NCBI GenBank assembly: GCA_035276085.1
Contig: DATELY010000176.1
Location: forward strand, 17,725 to 81,724
Source of the DNA: DATELY01 sp035276085
GTDB lineage: Bacteria; Pseudomonadota; Gammaproteobacteria; Steroidobacterales; Steroidobacteraceae
DNA: 64,000 nucleotides
Direction of reading: 5' to 3'
The notes under the pieces were generated by a model that was not told the origin of the DNA, did no database searches, and saw only the letters and a program-made list of their open reading frames with translations. The translations under genes and the position numbers were made by a program. This document shows, piece by piece, positions 16,895 to 25,531 of this stretch (its first letter is position 1; each line of letters starts with the position of its first letter).

Positions 16895-18337
16895 TCAACC
16901 CGCCTTCTGCGCCTCGCCGCGCGCGATGTATGCGTCGATCATGCGATGCAAGTTGCGGCAGCGTATTTCCGAATAGCGCGCGAAGTGCACGCCCCGATCG
17001 CCGAGCTGACGCAAGCCGTCCTGCGTCTGAGGAATGTTGGATTCGTCCTGATCGTAGACACCGGCCAGATAGGCCAGATCGCCTTGGACATGCGCCCATT
17101 TGTCGTTGGGCCCCAGCATCTGCATCTTTGCCGGCGGCGGAACGGGTCGATCGATCGGGGCCAGCTTGTACAGGAACACTTCCATGCACGTGCGTTCGTG
17201 CTCGAGCGCGTACGGCCGGAAACGATACGAAATCTTGGTTCCGAGGCTGCCCCACAGATGGAAATTGGGGAACAGATCGTAAGAGAACCCATCGATGAAA
17301 TCGGCATCGCAGCGGTCCGACAGATCACGTCCCGTGCGCTCCGATAGATTCTTGCGCCCGGTCATTGCGAGAAAGCGCCGCTCGGTCATGTCGCTGCGCA
17401 ATTTCTCCGCCGTGACGTTGCCGGCCTTGTTGCCGTTGCGTATCGACAGTTCGAGAATCTCTTCGGGCGACAGCCTGGGTCCGTCGTAGAGCAATCCGGG
17501 ATAGCCGTGCGGAGAAATCGAGCGGGTGACGTGATCCGACAGCACATCGTACTGCGCGTTCGCGTCCATCGTGTACGGCGACACCTGAGGATGCGTAACG
17601 CCGACATGGTGATTTTCCAGGAATGCCTCGGCGCACACTTTCCAGTTGGCCGGTACGATCTTGGCAACATGCGCTGCCTTGTAGACTTCGTTGATCTTCC
17701 AGTATTCGAAGTGGCGCGGCAGCGGGTCGATCACCTCCTCGAGCGGGCGGCAGTTCGCATCGAAGTTCACGAACACGAAGCCGCCCCATCGCCCTACGCG
17801 CACCTCTCCCAACGGAAAGTCGGAACCGTCGATCTCGGGGAAGTCCCAGATCACTGGGCCTGGACGAAACGTGCCGTCGAGCTCCCACGTGAACCCGTGA
17901 TAAGGGCAGCGGAACTTCTTCTTGCAGCCACTCTGCGTGGCCAGCCTGCGTCCGCGATGGCGGCACACATTTTCGAACGCGCGAATCGAGCCGTCCTGCT
18001 GCCGTGTAACGAGCACCGACTTGCCGACCAGATCGAAGACGTAGTAGTCGCCCTCGTTGGGAATTTCTTCTTCGCGAACGGCGTACTGCCAGGTCTTCAG
18101 GAAAACGTGCTCGACCTCTTTCTTGAAGAATTCCGGGTCGGTGTAGCGCCGGGCACTGACCGGCTTCGTGCCCAGATCCGGGACCCGGTGTTCGCGCACG
18201 ATGTCGGAAACCGGATGAAAGGCATTGTCGATGTCCAGAATATCCTGGTAGGTCGGACCTTCCCACAGTTCAATCGACAAGCGCTTGCCTTGCGGACGGT
18301 CCTGCTCGGCCGCTTCGGCTTTGTCTCGTACGCTCAT
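16895..18337 (-). CDS. Rieske non-heme iron oxygenase, alpha-type subunit
   Basis: A 480-residue aromatic-ring-hydroxylating oxygenase. The Rieske ligands are C125, H127, C144 and H147 (CRHRG to CPYHG). The mononuclear iron site is in FLENHHVGVTH, with H244 and H249 and a bridging acid at E241. It has an unusually long N-terminus, with the Rieske domain starting about residue 85. No beta subunit is adjacent, so it is likely an alpha-only or independently paired oxygenase. Its ATG overlaps the PrpD stop (ATGA). An electron-transfer reductase/ferredoxin is missing here; the ferredoxin at 46.3 kb is a candidate, unproven. Confidence 0.93.
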   Translation of the reverse strand: MSVRDKAEAAEQDRPQGKRLSIELWEGPTYQDILDIDNAFHPVSDIVREHRVPDLGTKPVSARRYTDPEFFKKEVEHVFLKTWQYAVREEEIPNEGDYYVFDLVGKSVLVTRQQDGSIRAFENVCRHRGRRLATQSGCKKKFRCPYHGFTWELDGTFRPGPVIWDFPEIDGSDFPLGEVRVGRWGGFVFVNFDANCRPLEEVIDPLPRHFEYWKINEVYKAAHVAKIVPANWKVCAEAFLENHHVGVTHPQVSPYTMDANAQYDVLSDHVTRSISPHGYPGLLYDGPRLSPEEILELSIRNGNKAGNVTAEKLRSDMTERRFLAMTGRKNLSERTGRDLSDRCDADFIDGFSYDLFPNFHLWGSLGTKISYRFRPYALEHERTCMEVFLYKLAPIDRPVPPPAKMQMLGPNDKWAHVQGDLAYLAGVYDQDESNIPQTQDGLRQLGDRGVHFARYSEIRCRNLHRMIDAYIARGEAQKAG

Positions 18338-19725
18338 GTCGCGACCTCGCCGCTCAGCGTCTTGTCGGTCAGTTCGCGAATCGAAGCCAGCGTTTCGAAG
18401 CGCGAGATCATCTGCACGAGTTCATGCGAACGTGCCGCACCCAGCACCGGGGCGACCAGGCCGTGGAACTTCGCCTCCAGATCGGCCCACTGTGCATCGA
18501 GATCCTGGCGGGGTTCGAAGATGCTGACCGCCGCCGTCAGTGTCTCCCCGCTCTTGAGCTTGAGCACGACCTCGATGGGGTTCGCCATATGGGCAATGCG
18601 ATCCGTAACCGTGTACTTCACGAGCTTCTGCGCTTCGACCACCACTGGATCGTGCACGCGCTCGTCGGTGAACGCAGCTGGCCCGACATCACGGTTCAAC
18701 AATGCCAGACCCACCGTGTAGTGGATGCTGAACATGCCCTCCAGACCCGTTTTCGGCCCGATGATGCCGCAGACACCCGGCAGCAGGGCGGGCACGAACA
18801 GCTCCACCGCCGCCACATCCCCGATCGAAAATGGGCGGCGCGCGCGCAGCGCACGGATGCCGTCGATCGCCGAGTGCGTCCCACCGCATGCGGCATGCAG
18901 CTTGAAAATGATTTCCTCGACGGCGAGCCGATCCTCCAGAAAGCCGCGCGGGCGGTTCGCATCGAAGTCGGCCGGTGAACTGTTGAAAGCATTGGCAAAG
19001 CCATGAGGTGCTTCCAGCACGTTGTCGGGCCCCGTGAAGCCACCTTGCGCGAGCCGTGCCGACAACACGCCGACTGCGGCGGCATTGCCCGCATTCATGT
19101 GCTTGCACATCGTGCCGAAGCTCGCCCGCAGGCCGGATGCCTGCGTGCCGGCAATTCCAAGCGCATTGAGCATCTGAGGCGTATCCAGGTCGAGCAAACA
19201 TCCTGCCGCCGCAGTAGCTCCGAATGCACCGAAGGTGCCGGTGCAGTGAAAGCCGCGCGCATAGGAGCTTTCCCCAACGGTCGCGGCGACTATCTTGAGC
19301 GTCTCGTAACCCCGTAACATGGCGTTGAGCGTCGCCGCACCGTTGGCATTCAGTTCATCGGCCAACGCAAAGACGGCAGGCAGCACGACGACGGAGGGAT
19401 GCATGCCCAGCCCCATATCATCGAAATCCTGCGAATGACTGGCGATCCCACTGCAGAGCGCCGCCTGCCGCGCGTTCATCCTGTGCGGTGATCCGATGAC
19501 ATTCGCCACCGGCCGTCCGCCCTCGGCAAGCAATGCGCTCTGCGCAATTCGCGCAGAGGGCTGCTGCGCTCCGGAAATCGTGACGCCGATCCAGTCCAGC
19601 ACCGCGTGGCGCGCTCGCTGCATGACCCGATCGCTGAGTCGCAACGAGGCAATCTTGCCCACGTCGGACACCAGTCGGGCAGTCAATCCGAGCGCGCCCG
19701 CTTCCATCGCAACAGCGTTCGACAT
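18334..19725 (-). CDS. MmgE/PrpD family protein
   Basis: A 463-residue member of the MmgE/PrpD family (2-methylcitrate dehydratase and cis-aconitate decarboxylase relatives). Family landmarks are ARHAVLDWIGVTISG, ANVIGSPHRMNARQAALCSGIASHSQDFDD, HPSVVVLPAVFALA, TFGAFGATAAAGCLL and KLHAACGGTHSAIDGI. ATG 19725 is preferred: GGAG lies seven bases upstream, though 19740 is also open. It is first in the PrpD-Rieske-EthD-crotonase-PhyH operon and divergent from an ADH/AKR pair across a 335-base gap. Because no prpB/prpC genes are present, propionate metabolism is unlikely; a dehydratase or decarboxylase on a pathway acid is more probable. Confidence 0.9.
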   Translation of the reverse strand: MSNAVAMEAGALGLTARLVSDVGKIASLRLSDRVMQRARHAVLDWIGVTISGAQQPSARIAQSALLAEGGRPVANVIGSPHRMNARQAALCSGIASHSQDFDDMGLGMHPSVVVLPAVFALADELNANGAATLNAMLRGYETLKIVAATVGESSYARGFHCTGTFGAFGATAAAGCLLDLDTPQMLNALGIAGTQASGLRASFGTMCKHMNAGNAAAVGVLSARLAQGGFTGPDNVLEAPHGFANAFNSSPADFDANRPRGFLEDRLAVEEIIFKLHAACGGTHSAIDGIRALRARRPFSIGDVAAVELFVPALLPGVCGIIGPKTGLEGMFSIHYTVGLALLNRDVGPAAFTDERVHDPVVVEAQKLVKYTVTDRIAHMANPIEVVLKLKSGETLTAAVSIFEPRQDLDAQWADLEAKFHGLVAPVLGAARSHELVQMISRFETLASIRELTDKTLSGEVAT

Positions 19726-19740
19726 CATCCAACTCCGCAT

Positions 19741-20075
19741 TAATCAGGGCTACGCGCTTGCAGCAGCGGCGCAAGCACCCGAAGCGCCAAGGGCGGCAGT
19801 CGGCGCAATCGAATCCTTAGGGAACTCTCATGGAGTGACGCCCGGAACTCAATTGCTCAGCCCAATTATCACGTGGCTGATAAGTCGGCTTCGACTACCT
19901 ACGCCAATCGAGGAGTGGCACGATTGCCACGATGAACTGCAACCTGGATTGCAGACGTCCGTGAGGAGAGCGCTACAAGGCACGCCGAGCGAGTACGGCC
20001 GATCTGCCGGACGCCCACCTTGTAGGTCGTCGCAGCAGCGATCAGCGTGCGGACCTCTTTATCGGGATATGAGAC
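19741..20075. other. Divergent intergenic region, no gene seen
   Basis: About 335 bases between the PrpD operon (minus) and the ADH-AKR operon (plus). I see no reading frame with a credible start and family features. It contains the inverted repeat at 19866-19883 and presumably both promoters. Confidence 0.6.
19866..19883. promoter_or_regulatory. Inverted repeat TTATCA-N6-TGATAA
   Basis: TTATCACGTGGCTGATAA has perfect 6-bp arms. On the minus strand CCACGTGATAAT resembles the GCACGTGATATC copy at 39.68 kb, so it may be a divergent member of the same operator family. It is the only clear dyad in this gap. Confidence 0.4.
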
Positions 20076-21086
20076 ATGCGAGCAGCCTTCTACGATGCTG
20101 AACAGCATCGCGTATCGATCGAAACGATCGCCGATCCGCGGCCCGGTCCAGACGAACTACTCGTCCGCGTTTGCCGTTGCGGCGTGTGCGGCAGCGATGT
20201 GTCGATGACTTCACGCAATGGCACGTTCAATTACGCCTCCGGTCGCTTCGGCCACGAGTATGCCGGCGAGGTGATTGAAGTCGGCCGCAACGTGCGCACG
20301 CACAAGCGCGGCGACCGCATTGCCGCGATACCGAGTGTCGGATGCGGAACCTGCGAGATCTGCAAGCGCGGAAATCCGCTGCTCTGCTCGGCACAGTCGA
20401 GCGCCATGTTCGGGTTCGGCGAATTGGCCGTCATCCCGCCCAAGGTTGCCATTCACCTGCCGGACAGCCTGAGCTTCGCGGATGGCGCCATGGTCGAGCC
20501 GATAGCCTGCAGCCTGCATGCATTTCGCCTTGCAGGCCTGGAGCGTGGTGCACGTGTGCTGGTGATTGGTGCGGGGTCAATGGCTCTTGGTGCCATCTAC
20601 TGGGCGCGCGCGCTGGGCGCGGCGAAGATTGCCGTACTGTCGCGCTCGTCCCATCGCCGCGATACGGCCATGGCGATGGGGGCGGACGCGGTGCTGGGGT
20701 TCGATGCCGACGATCAAGCCCGCATCATCGAGGTGCTGGGCGGCAGCCCGCACATCGTGGCCGAATGCGTCGGCAAGGCCGGCATGCTCAATCTCGCAGC
20801 GGACCACGTGTGCCCTGGAGGCACCGTCGTGTCGATGGGCCTTTGCATGCAGGCCGAACCCATCGTGCCGATTCGATTCGGCTTTCGAGAAGTGCGCCTG
20901 CTGTTTCCAATCGGTTATACGGCCGATGAATTCGCTGCGACCGCCCGCTCCTTCGATGCTGGCCGCGTGAGTCCCGAGAACTTGTTGAGCGATGTGATTT
21001 CGCTGGATGAACTTCCGACGCGGCTGGACACGATGCGCACCGGAGGTAGCGGCGCCAAAGTTCAAGTCGACCTGTTGAGGAGCTGA
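20076..21086 (+). CDS. Zinc-dependent alcohol dehydrogenase (MDR family)
   Basis: A 336-residue medium-chain dehydrogenase. The catalytic zinc ligands are C38 in CGVCGSD and H60/E61 in GHEYAGEV; the structural zinc ligands are C90, C93, C96 and C104. The Rossmann loop is VIGAGSMALGAIYWARALGA. It belongs to the threonine/sorbitol dehydrogenase-like group of NAD-linked alcohol oxidation. ATG 20076 is the only sensible start. The stop overlaps the ATG of the aldo/keto reductase by one base (TGATG), so the two are translationally coupled. Both would interconvert alcohols and carbonyl compounds. Confidence 0.93.
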   Translation: MRAAFYDAEQHRVSIETIADPRPGPDELLVRVCRCGVCGSDVSMTSRNGTFNYASGRFGHEYAGEVIEVGRNVRTHKRGDRIAAIPSVGCGTCEICKRGNPLLCSAQSSAMFGFGELAVIPPKVAIHLPDSLSFADGAMVEPIACSLHAFRLAGLERGARVLVIGAGSMALGAIYWARALGAAKIAVLSRSSHRRDTAMAMGADAVLGFDADDQARIIEVLGGSPHIVAECVGKAGMLNLAADHVCPGGTVVSMGLCMQAEPIVPIRFGFREVRLLFPIGYTADEFAATARSFDAGRVSPENLLSDVISLDELPTRLDTMRTGGSGAKVQVDLLRS

Positions 21087-22066
21087 TGAAATACGTCAAC
21101 CTGGGGCATTCAGGTCTGAAAGTCTCGCAGCTTTGTCTCGGCTGCATGAGCTATGGCAAAGGTCGCATGCACAGCGCCTGGACGCTGACGGAAGAAGAAA
21201 GCCTGCCTTTCTACCGGCGCGCGATCGAGCTCGGCATCAACTTCTTCGACACCGCCGACATTTATTCGGAAGGCGCAAGCGAGATCGTGACTGGCAAGGC
21301 GCTGCGTGAGTATGCACGACGTGAGGATGTCGTCATCGCCACCAAGTTCTTCGCGCCGATGGGACCAGGCCCCAATGAACGCGGTGCCTCACGTAAGCAC
21401 ATCATGGCTTCCGTCGAGGCCAGCTTGAAGCGCCTGGGTGTCGAGTACCTCGACCTGTACATCCAGCACTCCTGGGACGCGAGCACACCGATCGAAGAAA
21501 CCTTGCGTGCACTCGATGACCTCGTGCGCACCGGCAAGGTGTTGCACATCGGCGCCTCCAACTTCAAGGCGTGGCAACTGGCCAAGGCGATCGCGTTGCA
21601 AGCCGTGAATGGCTGGACACGATTCACCTCCATGCAGGTGCAGTACAACCTCATCTATCGCGAAGAGGAGCGCGAAATGATCCCGCTCTGCCAGGATCAA
21701 GGCATCGGCGTCACCGCGTGGTCGGCGCTGGCGCGGGGTTTTCTCGCAGGCAACCGGACGGCGGATGGCAAGGGCGAAACCCAGCGCGCCAAGGGCGACG
21801 CTCTGGCACAGCGGCTCTACTTTCGCGACAGCGATTTTGCCGTGCAGAAGCGCCTCGGCGAGGTTGCACAGCAGAAAGACCTTCCACCCATGCAGGTGGC
21901 ATTGGCCTGGATCGCCAGCCGCCCGAGCCTGAGCGCTCCCATCATCGGCGCCACCCAGATCGAGCAGCTCGAACAAGCCGTGGCGGCACTCGATATCACG
22001 TTGACGCAGGCGGAATGCGAAAGCCTGGAAGGCGTGTACGTGCCACGCTGGCCGACAGGGCCGTAG
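21086..22066 (+). CDS. Aldo/keto reductase
   Basis: A 326-residue TIM-barrel NADPH aldo/keto reductase. Markers are MKYVNLGHSGLKVSQLCLGCMSYG at the start, FFDTADIYSEGASE (catalytic Asp/Tyr), IATKFF (Lys), LDLYIQHSWD (His), VQYNLIYREEE and the cofactor loop ITVAWSALARGFLAGN / APIIGATQIEQLEQA. It resembles the general YghZ/YajO-like class. It is coupled to the alcohol dehydrogenase upstream. Its last ~70 bases overlap the convergent hydrolase gene, an unusual but readable arrangement. Confidence 0.94.
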   Translation: MKYVNLGHSGLKVSQLCLGCMSYGKGRMHSAWTLTEEESLPFYRRAIELGINFFDTADIYSEGASEIVTGKALREYARREDVVIATKFFAPMGPGPNERGASRKHIMASVEASLKRLGVEYLDLYIQHSWDASTPIEETLRALDDLVRTGKVLHIGASNFKAWQLAKAIALQAVNGWTRFTSMQVQYNLIYREEEREMIPLCQDQGIGVTAWSALARGFLAGNRTADGKGETQRAKGDALAQRLYFRDSDFAVQKRLGEVAQQKDLPPMQVALAWIASRPSLSAPIIGATQIEQLEQAVAALDITLTQAECESLEGVYVPRWPTGP

Positions 22067-23018
22067 CGATAAAACGACGCACTTCCTTGTCGATCTGATC
22101 CCCTTCCGGCGAGCCGCTCGGAAAACCGCCGTGTCCACCGGCTTCGACGACGTGAAGCTCGGCGGCAATATCGGCAGCGCGTAGCGCGCGATGCATGCGG
22201 ACTGTATTGGACAAGTAGAGATCGCGTGTGCCGGTGGTCAGGATCGTGGGAGGAAAGCCCTGGGTGAAATCGGCGAACAGCGGCGAAAGATAGGGATGCG
22301 CCAGATCGTGTCCATTTGCGTACAGCAAATTGACCGGCATCAGGCTGCGCAGCACTGCATCCACACCCAGGTTGGTGTGGAAACTGTCACCCGACTCGGT
22401 CAGGTCGATCTCGGGGGTGTCGAGATAGACACCCGCGGGCATGGGCAGGCCGCTGTCTCGAATGCGCAGTGTCAGTGCAGCGGCCAGATTGCCGCCCGCC
22501 GATGCGCCGTTGATGAGGATCTCGCGGGGCGAGCGCTCCGTCAGCAACGCTCGGTAGACTGCCAGGCCGTCATCCAGCGCTGCCGGATAAGGATGATCCG
22601 GCGGCATTCGGTAGTCGACCGACCACACCCGCCGCCGGAGTCGGTTCGCAATGCCGATGCCCATGATCCGGCATAGCGTGCCGCCGCAATAGATCAGTCC
22701 ACCGCCGTGCAGGTCGAGCACGATCGTGCGATCGTCCGCCTCCATCAGCGCAGGAGTGATGTCGAACACCCGCACCGCTCCGATCGTGCGATCCGCGACC
22801 TGAGCTCCTCCATCCGGGCTCATTGACTGGATCATTGGCAACAGGGCCTGATCCATTGCCTTGACCAGGGCGCGCCAGCCTTCCTTGTCGTCGATCGCAG
22901 GGAAAGGCAGTGGCGCGCTGCCGCCGGCATTGAGCACGGCCTGCGCCAAAGGGCTCAGGAATTTCGGCGTTGGAACGTCCCTTGCGGGGACATGCAGAAT
23001 GGTGTTTTCGGTGGTCAT
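21996..23018 (-). CDS. Alpha/beta hydrolase, hormone-sensitive-lipase-like (family IV)
   Basis: A 340-residue serine esterase. LDLHGGGLIYCGG is the oxyanion HGGG; INGASAGGNLA carries the nucleophile (GxSxG); TTGTRDLYLSN gives the acid; EAGGHGGF gives the histidine. The start is ATG 23018 (MTTENTILHV); an in-frame extension to 23069 would run into the operator region. The C-terminal ~20 residues (SARTRLPGF region) lie within the overlap with the aldo/keto reductase and may be a recent extension. It probably hydrolyses an ester or lactone intermediate. It is divergent from the acyl-CoA dehydrogenase pair across the operator at 23072. Confidence 0.9.
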   Translation of the reverse strand: MTTENTILHVPARDVPTPKFLSPLAQAVLNAGGSAPLPFPAIDDKEGWRALVKAMDQALLPMIQSMSPDGGAQVADRTIGAVRVFDITPALMEADDRTIVLDLHGGGLIYCGGTLCRIMGIGIANRLRRRVWSVDYRMPPDHPYPAALDDGLAVYRALLTERSPREILINGASAGGNLAAALTLRIRDSGLPMPAGVYLDTPEIDLTESGDSFHTNLGVDAVLRSLMPVNLLYANGHDLAHPYLSPLFADFTQGFPPTILTTGTRDLYLSNTVRMHRALRAADIAAELHVVEAGGHGGFPSGSPEGDQIDKEVRRFIATALSASVARTRLPGFRIPPAST

Positions 23019-23071
23019 TTTTTGACTGTAGTGACCGGGTCGGATCCCGCACAAGACGTCCGCCGCCATTT

Positions 23072-23087
23072 CTCACATAGGTGATAT
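23072..23087 (+). promoter_or_regulatory. Recurrent operator between hydrolase and ACAD pair
   Basis: TCACATAGGTGATATC, with TCAC/GTGA arms around four bases. It matches 30801-30816 (read on the minus strand TCACATATCTGATATC) at 14 of 16 positions. It lies 54 bases from the hydrolase ATG and 102 from the acyl-CoA dehydrogenase ATG. Confidence 0.6.
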
Positions 23088-23189
23088 CTGAAGCTCACAC
23101 CACTCCCGGAACACTCCACCGCGGCTTGAGCTCAGGCACCCGTTGGTAAACTACTGTTCGCTCTCCATACTCGTTGGAGAAGAGGAGTA

Positions 23190-24305
23190 ATGGGCATCGA
23201 TTCAATGGTGCAGGACTTGGCAACTCTGAAGGAGAGCATCGCCGCTGTTCTCTGCGCAGAATGCGAACGTCGGGCCGTCCACGCTTTTTTCGATCATCAA
23301 CAGGGGCTGGAGGAACGGCTGTGGGCTTTGGCGGCCGATCAGGGCTGGTTGGGAATCGGATTGCCGGAGGCCGATGGAGGCCTGGCGTTGGGCGCACACG
23401 GACTCGATGTCCTCTATCGGCAGCTCGGACGCAGCATCGCACCCGGCGCCTTCATCCCGACGCTCGCCGCGGCACAGTGGTTGTCCGAAGTTGGCACTGA
23501 GTCGCTCAGACGCTCGCTGCTTCCGCAAGTAACCGCCGGCGCCTGCACTGTTGCGCTGCCACTCACGCTCGGCGACGTCCCCTTGCCGCTGACGGATGGA
23601 CTGCTGTCCGGAACGACGGCGCTGATGCTGAGTGCACGCACGCCGTCGATCGCGATTGTTCGGGTGCAGGAGATGGGCGTCGCGGCATTTGCGCTCATCG
23701 AATTGAACACACCGCAAGCCCGGTTCGCGCCTGCTGACATTTGGGCCAAAACTCACTGCGTTGGCCGGTTGACGCTGAACCAGGCCTTGCCGCTGGCGCT
23801 GATCGCCGATCCGCACGGATCTGTCGCCGCCGCGTTGCGGCGCTGCCTCTGCCTGGCAGTAGCCGGTGACTGTGTGGGCAGCGCGCGGGCACTGATCGAA
23901 CAGACCGTCGACTATCTCAAGCAGCGTGTGCAGTTCGGCCGCGCGCTGGCCAGCTTTCAGGCACTCAAGCACCGCTGCGCCAATCTGATGGCCGCGGTGA
24001 CTCAAGCCGAGGAGATACTGGATCAAGCCGTACATGCGATGGCCGACGCCGCGCCGAGCGCCGACATGTGGGCCTATCTGGCCAAGGCCTCAGCGGGGGA
24101 AACGTTCAAGTTCGTCGCCGAGGACTGTCTTCAGCTCCACGGCGGTGTCGGTTTCACATGGGAGTTCGACTGCCACATCTTCCTCAAGCGTGCGCTGCTC
24201 AACCGCGATATCGCAGGCAACGCAGGAACTCTTCGTGACCTTGCAGCGGACTATCTCGCCGCAGCGACGCGGGCAGGCGAAACCACCGCGGAGTTGACGC
24301 TGTGA
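23190..24305 (+). CDS. Acyl-CoA dehydrogenase family protein, likely non-catalytic subunit
   Basis: A 371-residue ACAD-fold protein. It keeps the flavin/substrate segments (LKQRVQFGRALASFQALKHR, then CLQLHGGVGFTWEFD), but I find no catalytic glutamate at either known position: the isovaleryl-type site is in RRCLCLAVAGDCVG and the MCAD-type site in GNAGTLRDL. The N-terminal half is also divergent. This fits the partner subunit of heteromeric alpha2-beta2 acyl-CoA dehydrogenases known from steroid side-chain degradation (FadE28/29, FadE26/27 type). ATG 23190 has GAGGAG. Its stop overlaps the GTG start of the next ACAD gene, supporting a complex. Confidence 0.9.
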   Translation: MGIDSMVQDLATLKESIAAVLCAECERRAVHAFFDHQQGLEERLWALAADQGWLGIGLPEADGGLALGAHGLDVLYRQLGRSIAPGAFIPTLAAAQWLSEVGTESLRRSLLPQVTAGACTVALPLTLGDVPLPLTDGLLSGTTALMLSARTPSIAIVRVQEMGVAAFALIELNTPQARFAPADIWAKTHCVGRLTLNQALPLALIADPHGSVAAALRRCLCLAVAGDCVGSARALIEQTVDYLKQRVQFGRALASFQALKHRCANLMAAVTQAEEILDQAVHAMADAAPSADMWAYLAKASAGETFKFVAEDCLQLHGGVGFTWEFDCHIFLKRALLNRDIAGNAGTLRDLAADYLAAATRAGETTAELTL

Positions 24306-25474
24306 TCCTCGACAAGCTCGACGATGAAGCCGCCTTCCGCCGCGCTCTGCGGGAGTGGTTGGCCGAGGTGATGAAGGCCGAGCCGGCGCAACCAGCCCGC
24401 GATGCCAGGACCTTTCACAAGAATCAGCTCTGGTGGATGAGCGAGCGCAACAAGGTAGGCCTGGGCACACCGCATTGGCCCAAGGCTTATGGCGGCGCAG
24501 ACCTTTCACTGCGCAATCAGATCATCATTGCCGAAGAGATCACGCGCGCCCGTGCGCCTTCGCTCGGCCAGTTCACCGTTGCGTTGAACCACATCCCCGC
24601 CACGCTGATGAAGTGGGGAACGGAAGCGCAGAAGGCCAGGTATCTACCCGGTGTCTCTCGAGGCGTGATCTGGTGCCAGGGGTTTTCGGAGCCCGGCGCC
24701 GGCTCGGACCTGGCAGCGCTACGCACGCGCGCGGTTCGCGACGGCGATCACTATGTGGTCAGCGGCCAGAAGATCTGGTCGTCGCACTCGATGTATGCCA
24801 AGCACTGCATTCTGTTGACACGCACCGATGCAAATGCTCCCAAGCACGAGGGCATCACGTACTTCATCATGGACATGAACACACCGGGCGTTGAAGTGCG
24901 TCCGTTGCGTCAGGCGAACGGCCTGGAGAAGTTCGCCGAAATCTTCCTGACCGACGTGCGTATTCCGGCCGAGAACAGGGTCGGGCCGGAAAACGAAGGC
25001 TGGGCCGTCGCGCAGACGACCCTGGCCTCGGAGCGCGGCGTGCTGTCCTTCGAGCGCAACGAGCGACTGCGCTACCTGATGGAAGATTTCCATGCCGATG
25101 CCCTGAAAGCGCAGGCGGCATGGCTGCAGGACGACGAACTGCGGCGCGAGTTCATGCGCTTGTTTGCAGAAGTCCAGGGTTGCCGCCGTCTGATGCGCAA
25201 GCTGCTCGAGCAATCCAGTTCCGGCTCACCGGCCGCGGCCACCACGGTTCCCTACGTCAAGCTCATCAACACCGAGCTGCGCCGCAATGTTGGCGACTTC
25301 ATGATCCGCGCCATAGGTCCCGAGGCTCAATGCTACGTGGCCGGATTCGACGAGCTGTCGACCGACCCGACGTTCACCTATCTGACGGCAATGGGCGGCA
25401 CCATCGCTGGCGGCAGCAACGAGATCATGCGTAACATCATCGCCGAGCGCGTCTTGAACATGCCGAAAGGCTGA
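24302..25474 (+). CDS. Acyl-CoA dehydrogenase, likely catalytic subunit
   Basis: A 390-residue acyl-CoA dehydrogenase starting at GTG 24302 inside the stop of its partner (GTGA). GFSEPGAGSDLA and SGQKIWSSHSMYAKHCILL are the flavin/substrate motifs. The candidate base is E244 in LASERGVLSF, the isovaleryl-CoA dehydrogenase position, while the MCAD position is glycine (IAGGSNEI). Residues near 246-300 (FERNERLRYLMEDFHADAL) form the long helix seen in actinobacterial steroid FadE proteins. It probably dehydrogenates a bulky or branched acyl-CoA together with the upstream subunit. No other gene follows on this strand. Confidence 0.93.
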   Translation: MILDKLDDEAAFRRALREWLAEVMKAEPAQPARDARTFHKNQLWWMSERNKVGLGTPHWPKAYGGADLSLRNQIIIAEEITRARAPSLGQFTVALNHIPATLMKWGTEAQKARYLPGVSRGVIWCQGFSEPGAGSDLAALRTRAVRDGDHYVVSGQKIWSSHSMYAKHCILLTRTDANAPKHEGITYFIMDMNTPGVEVRPLRQANGLEKFAEIFLTDVRIPAENRVGPENEGWAVAQTTLASERGVLSFERNERLRYLMEDFHADALKAQAAWLQDDELRREFMRLFAEVQGCRRLMRKLLEQSSSGSPAAATTVPYVKLINTELRRNVGDFMIRAIGPEAQCYVAGFDELSTDPTFTYLTAMGGTIAGGSNEIMRNIIAERVLNMPKG

Positions 25475-25531
25475 CGCCCGATTCGGTCTGGTCGTGCTCG
25501 CCGCGATTGATCATTCGTGTTGTCGGAACAC

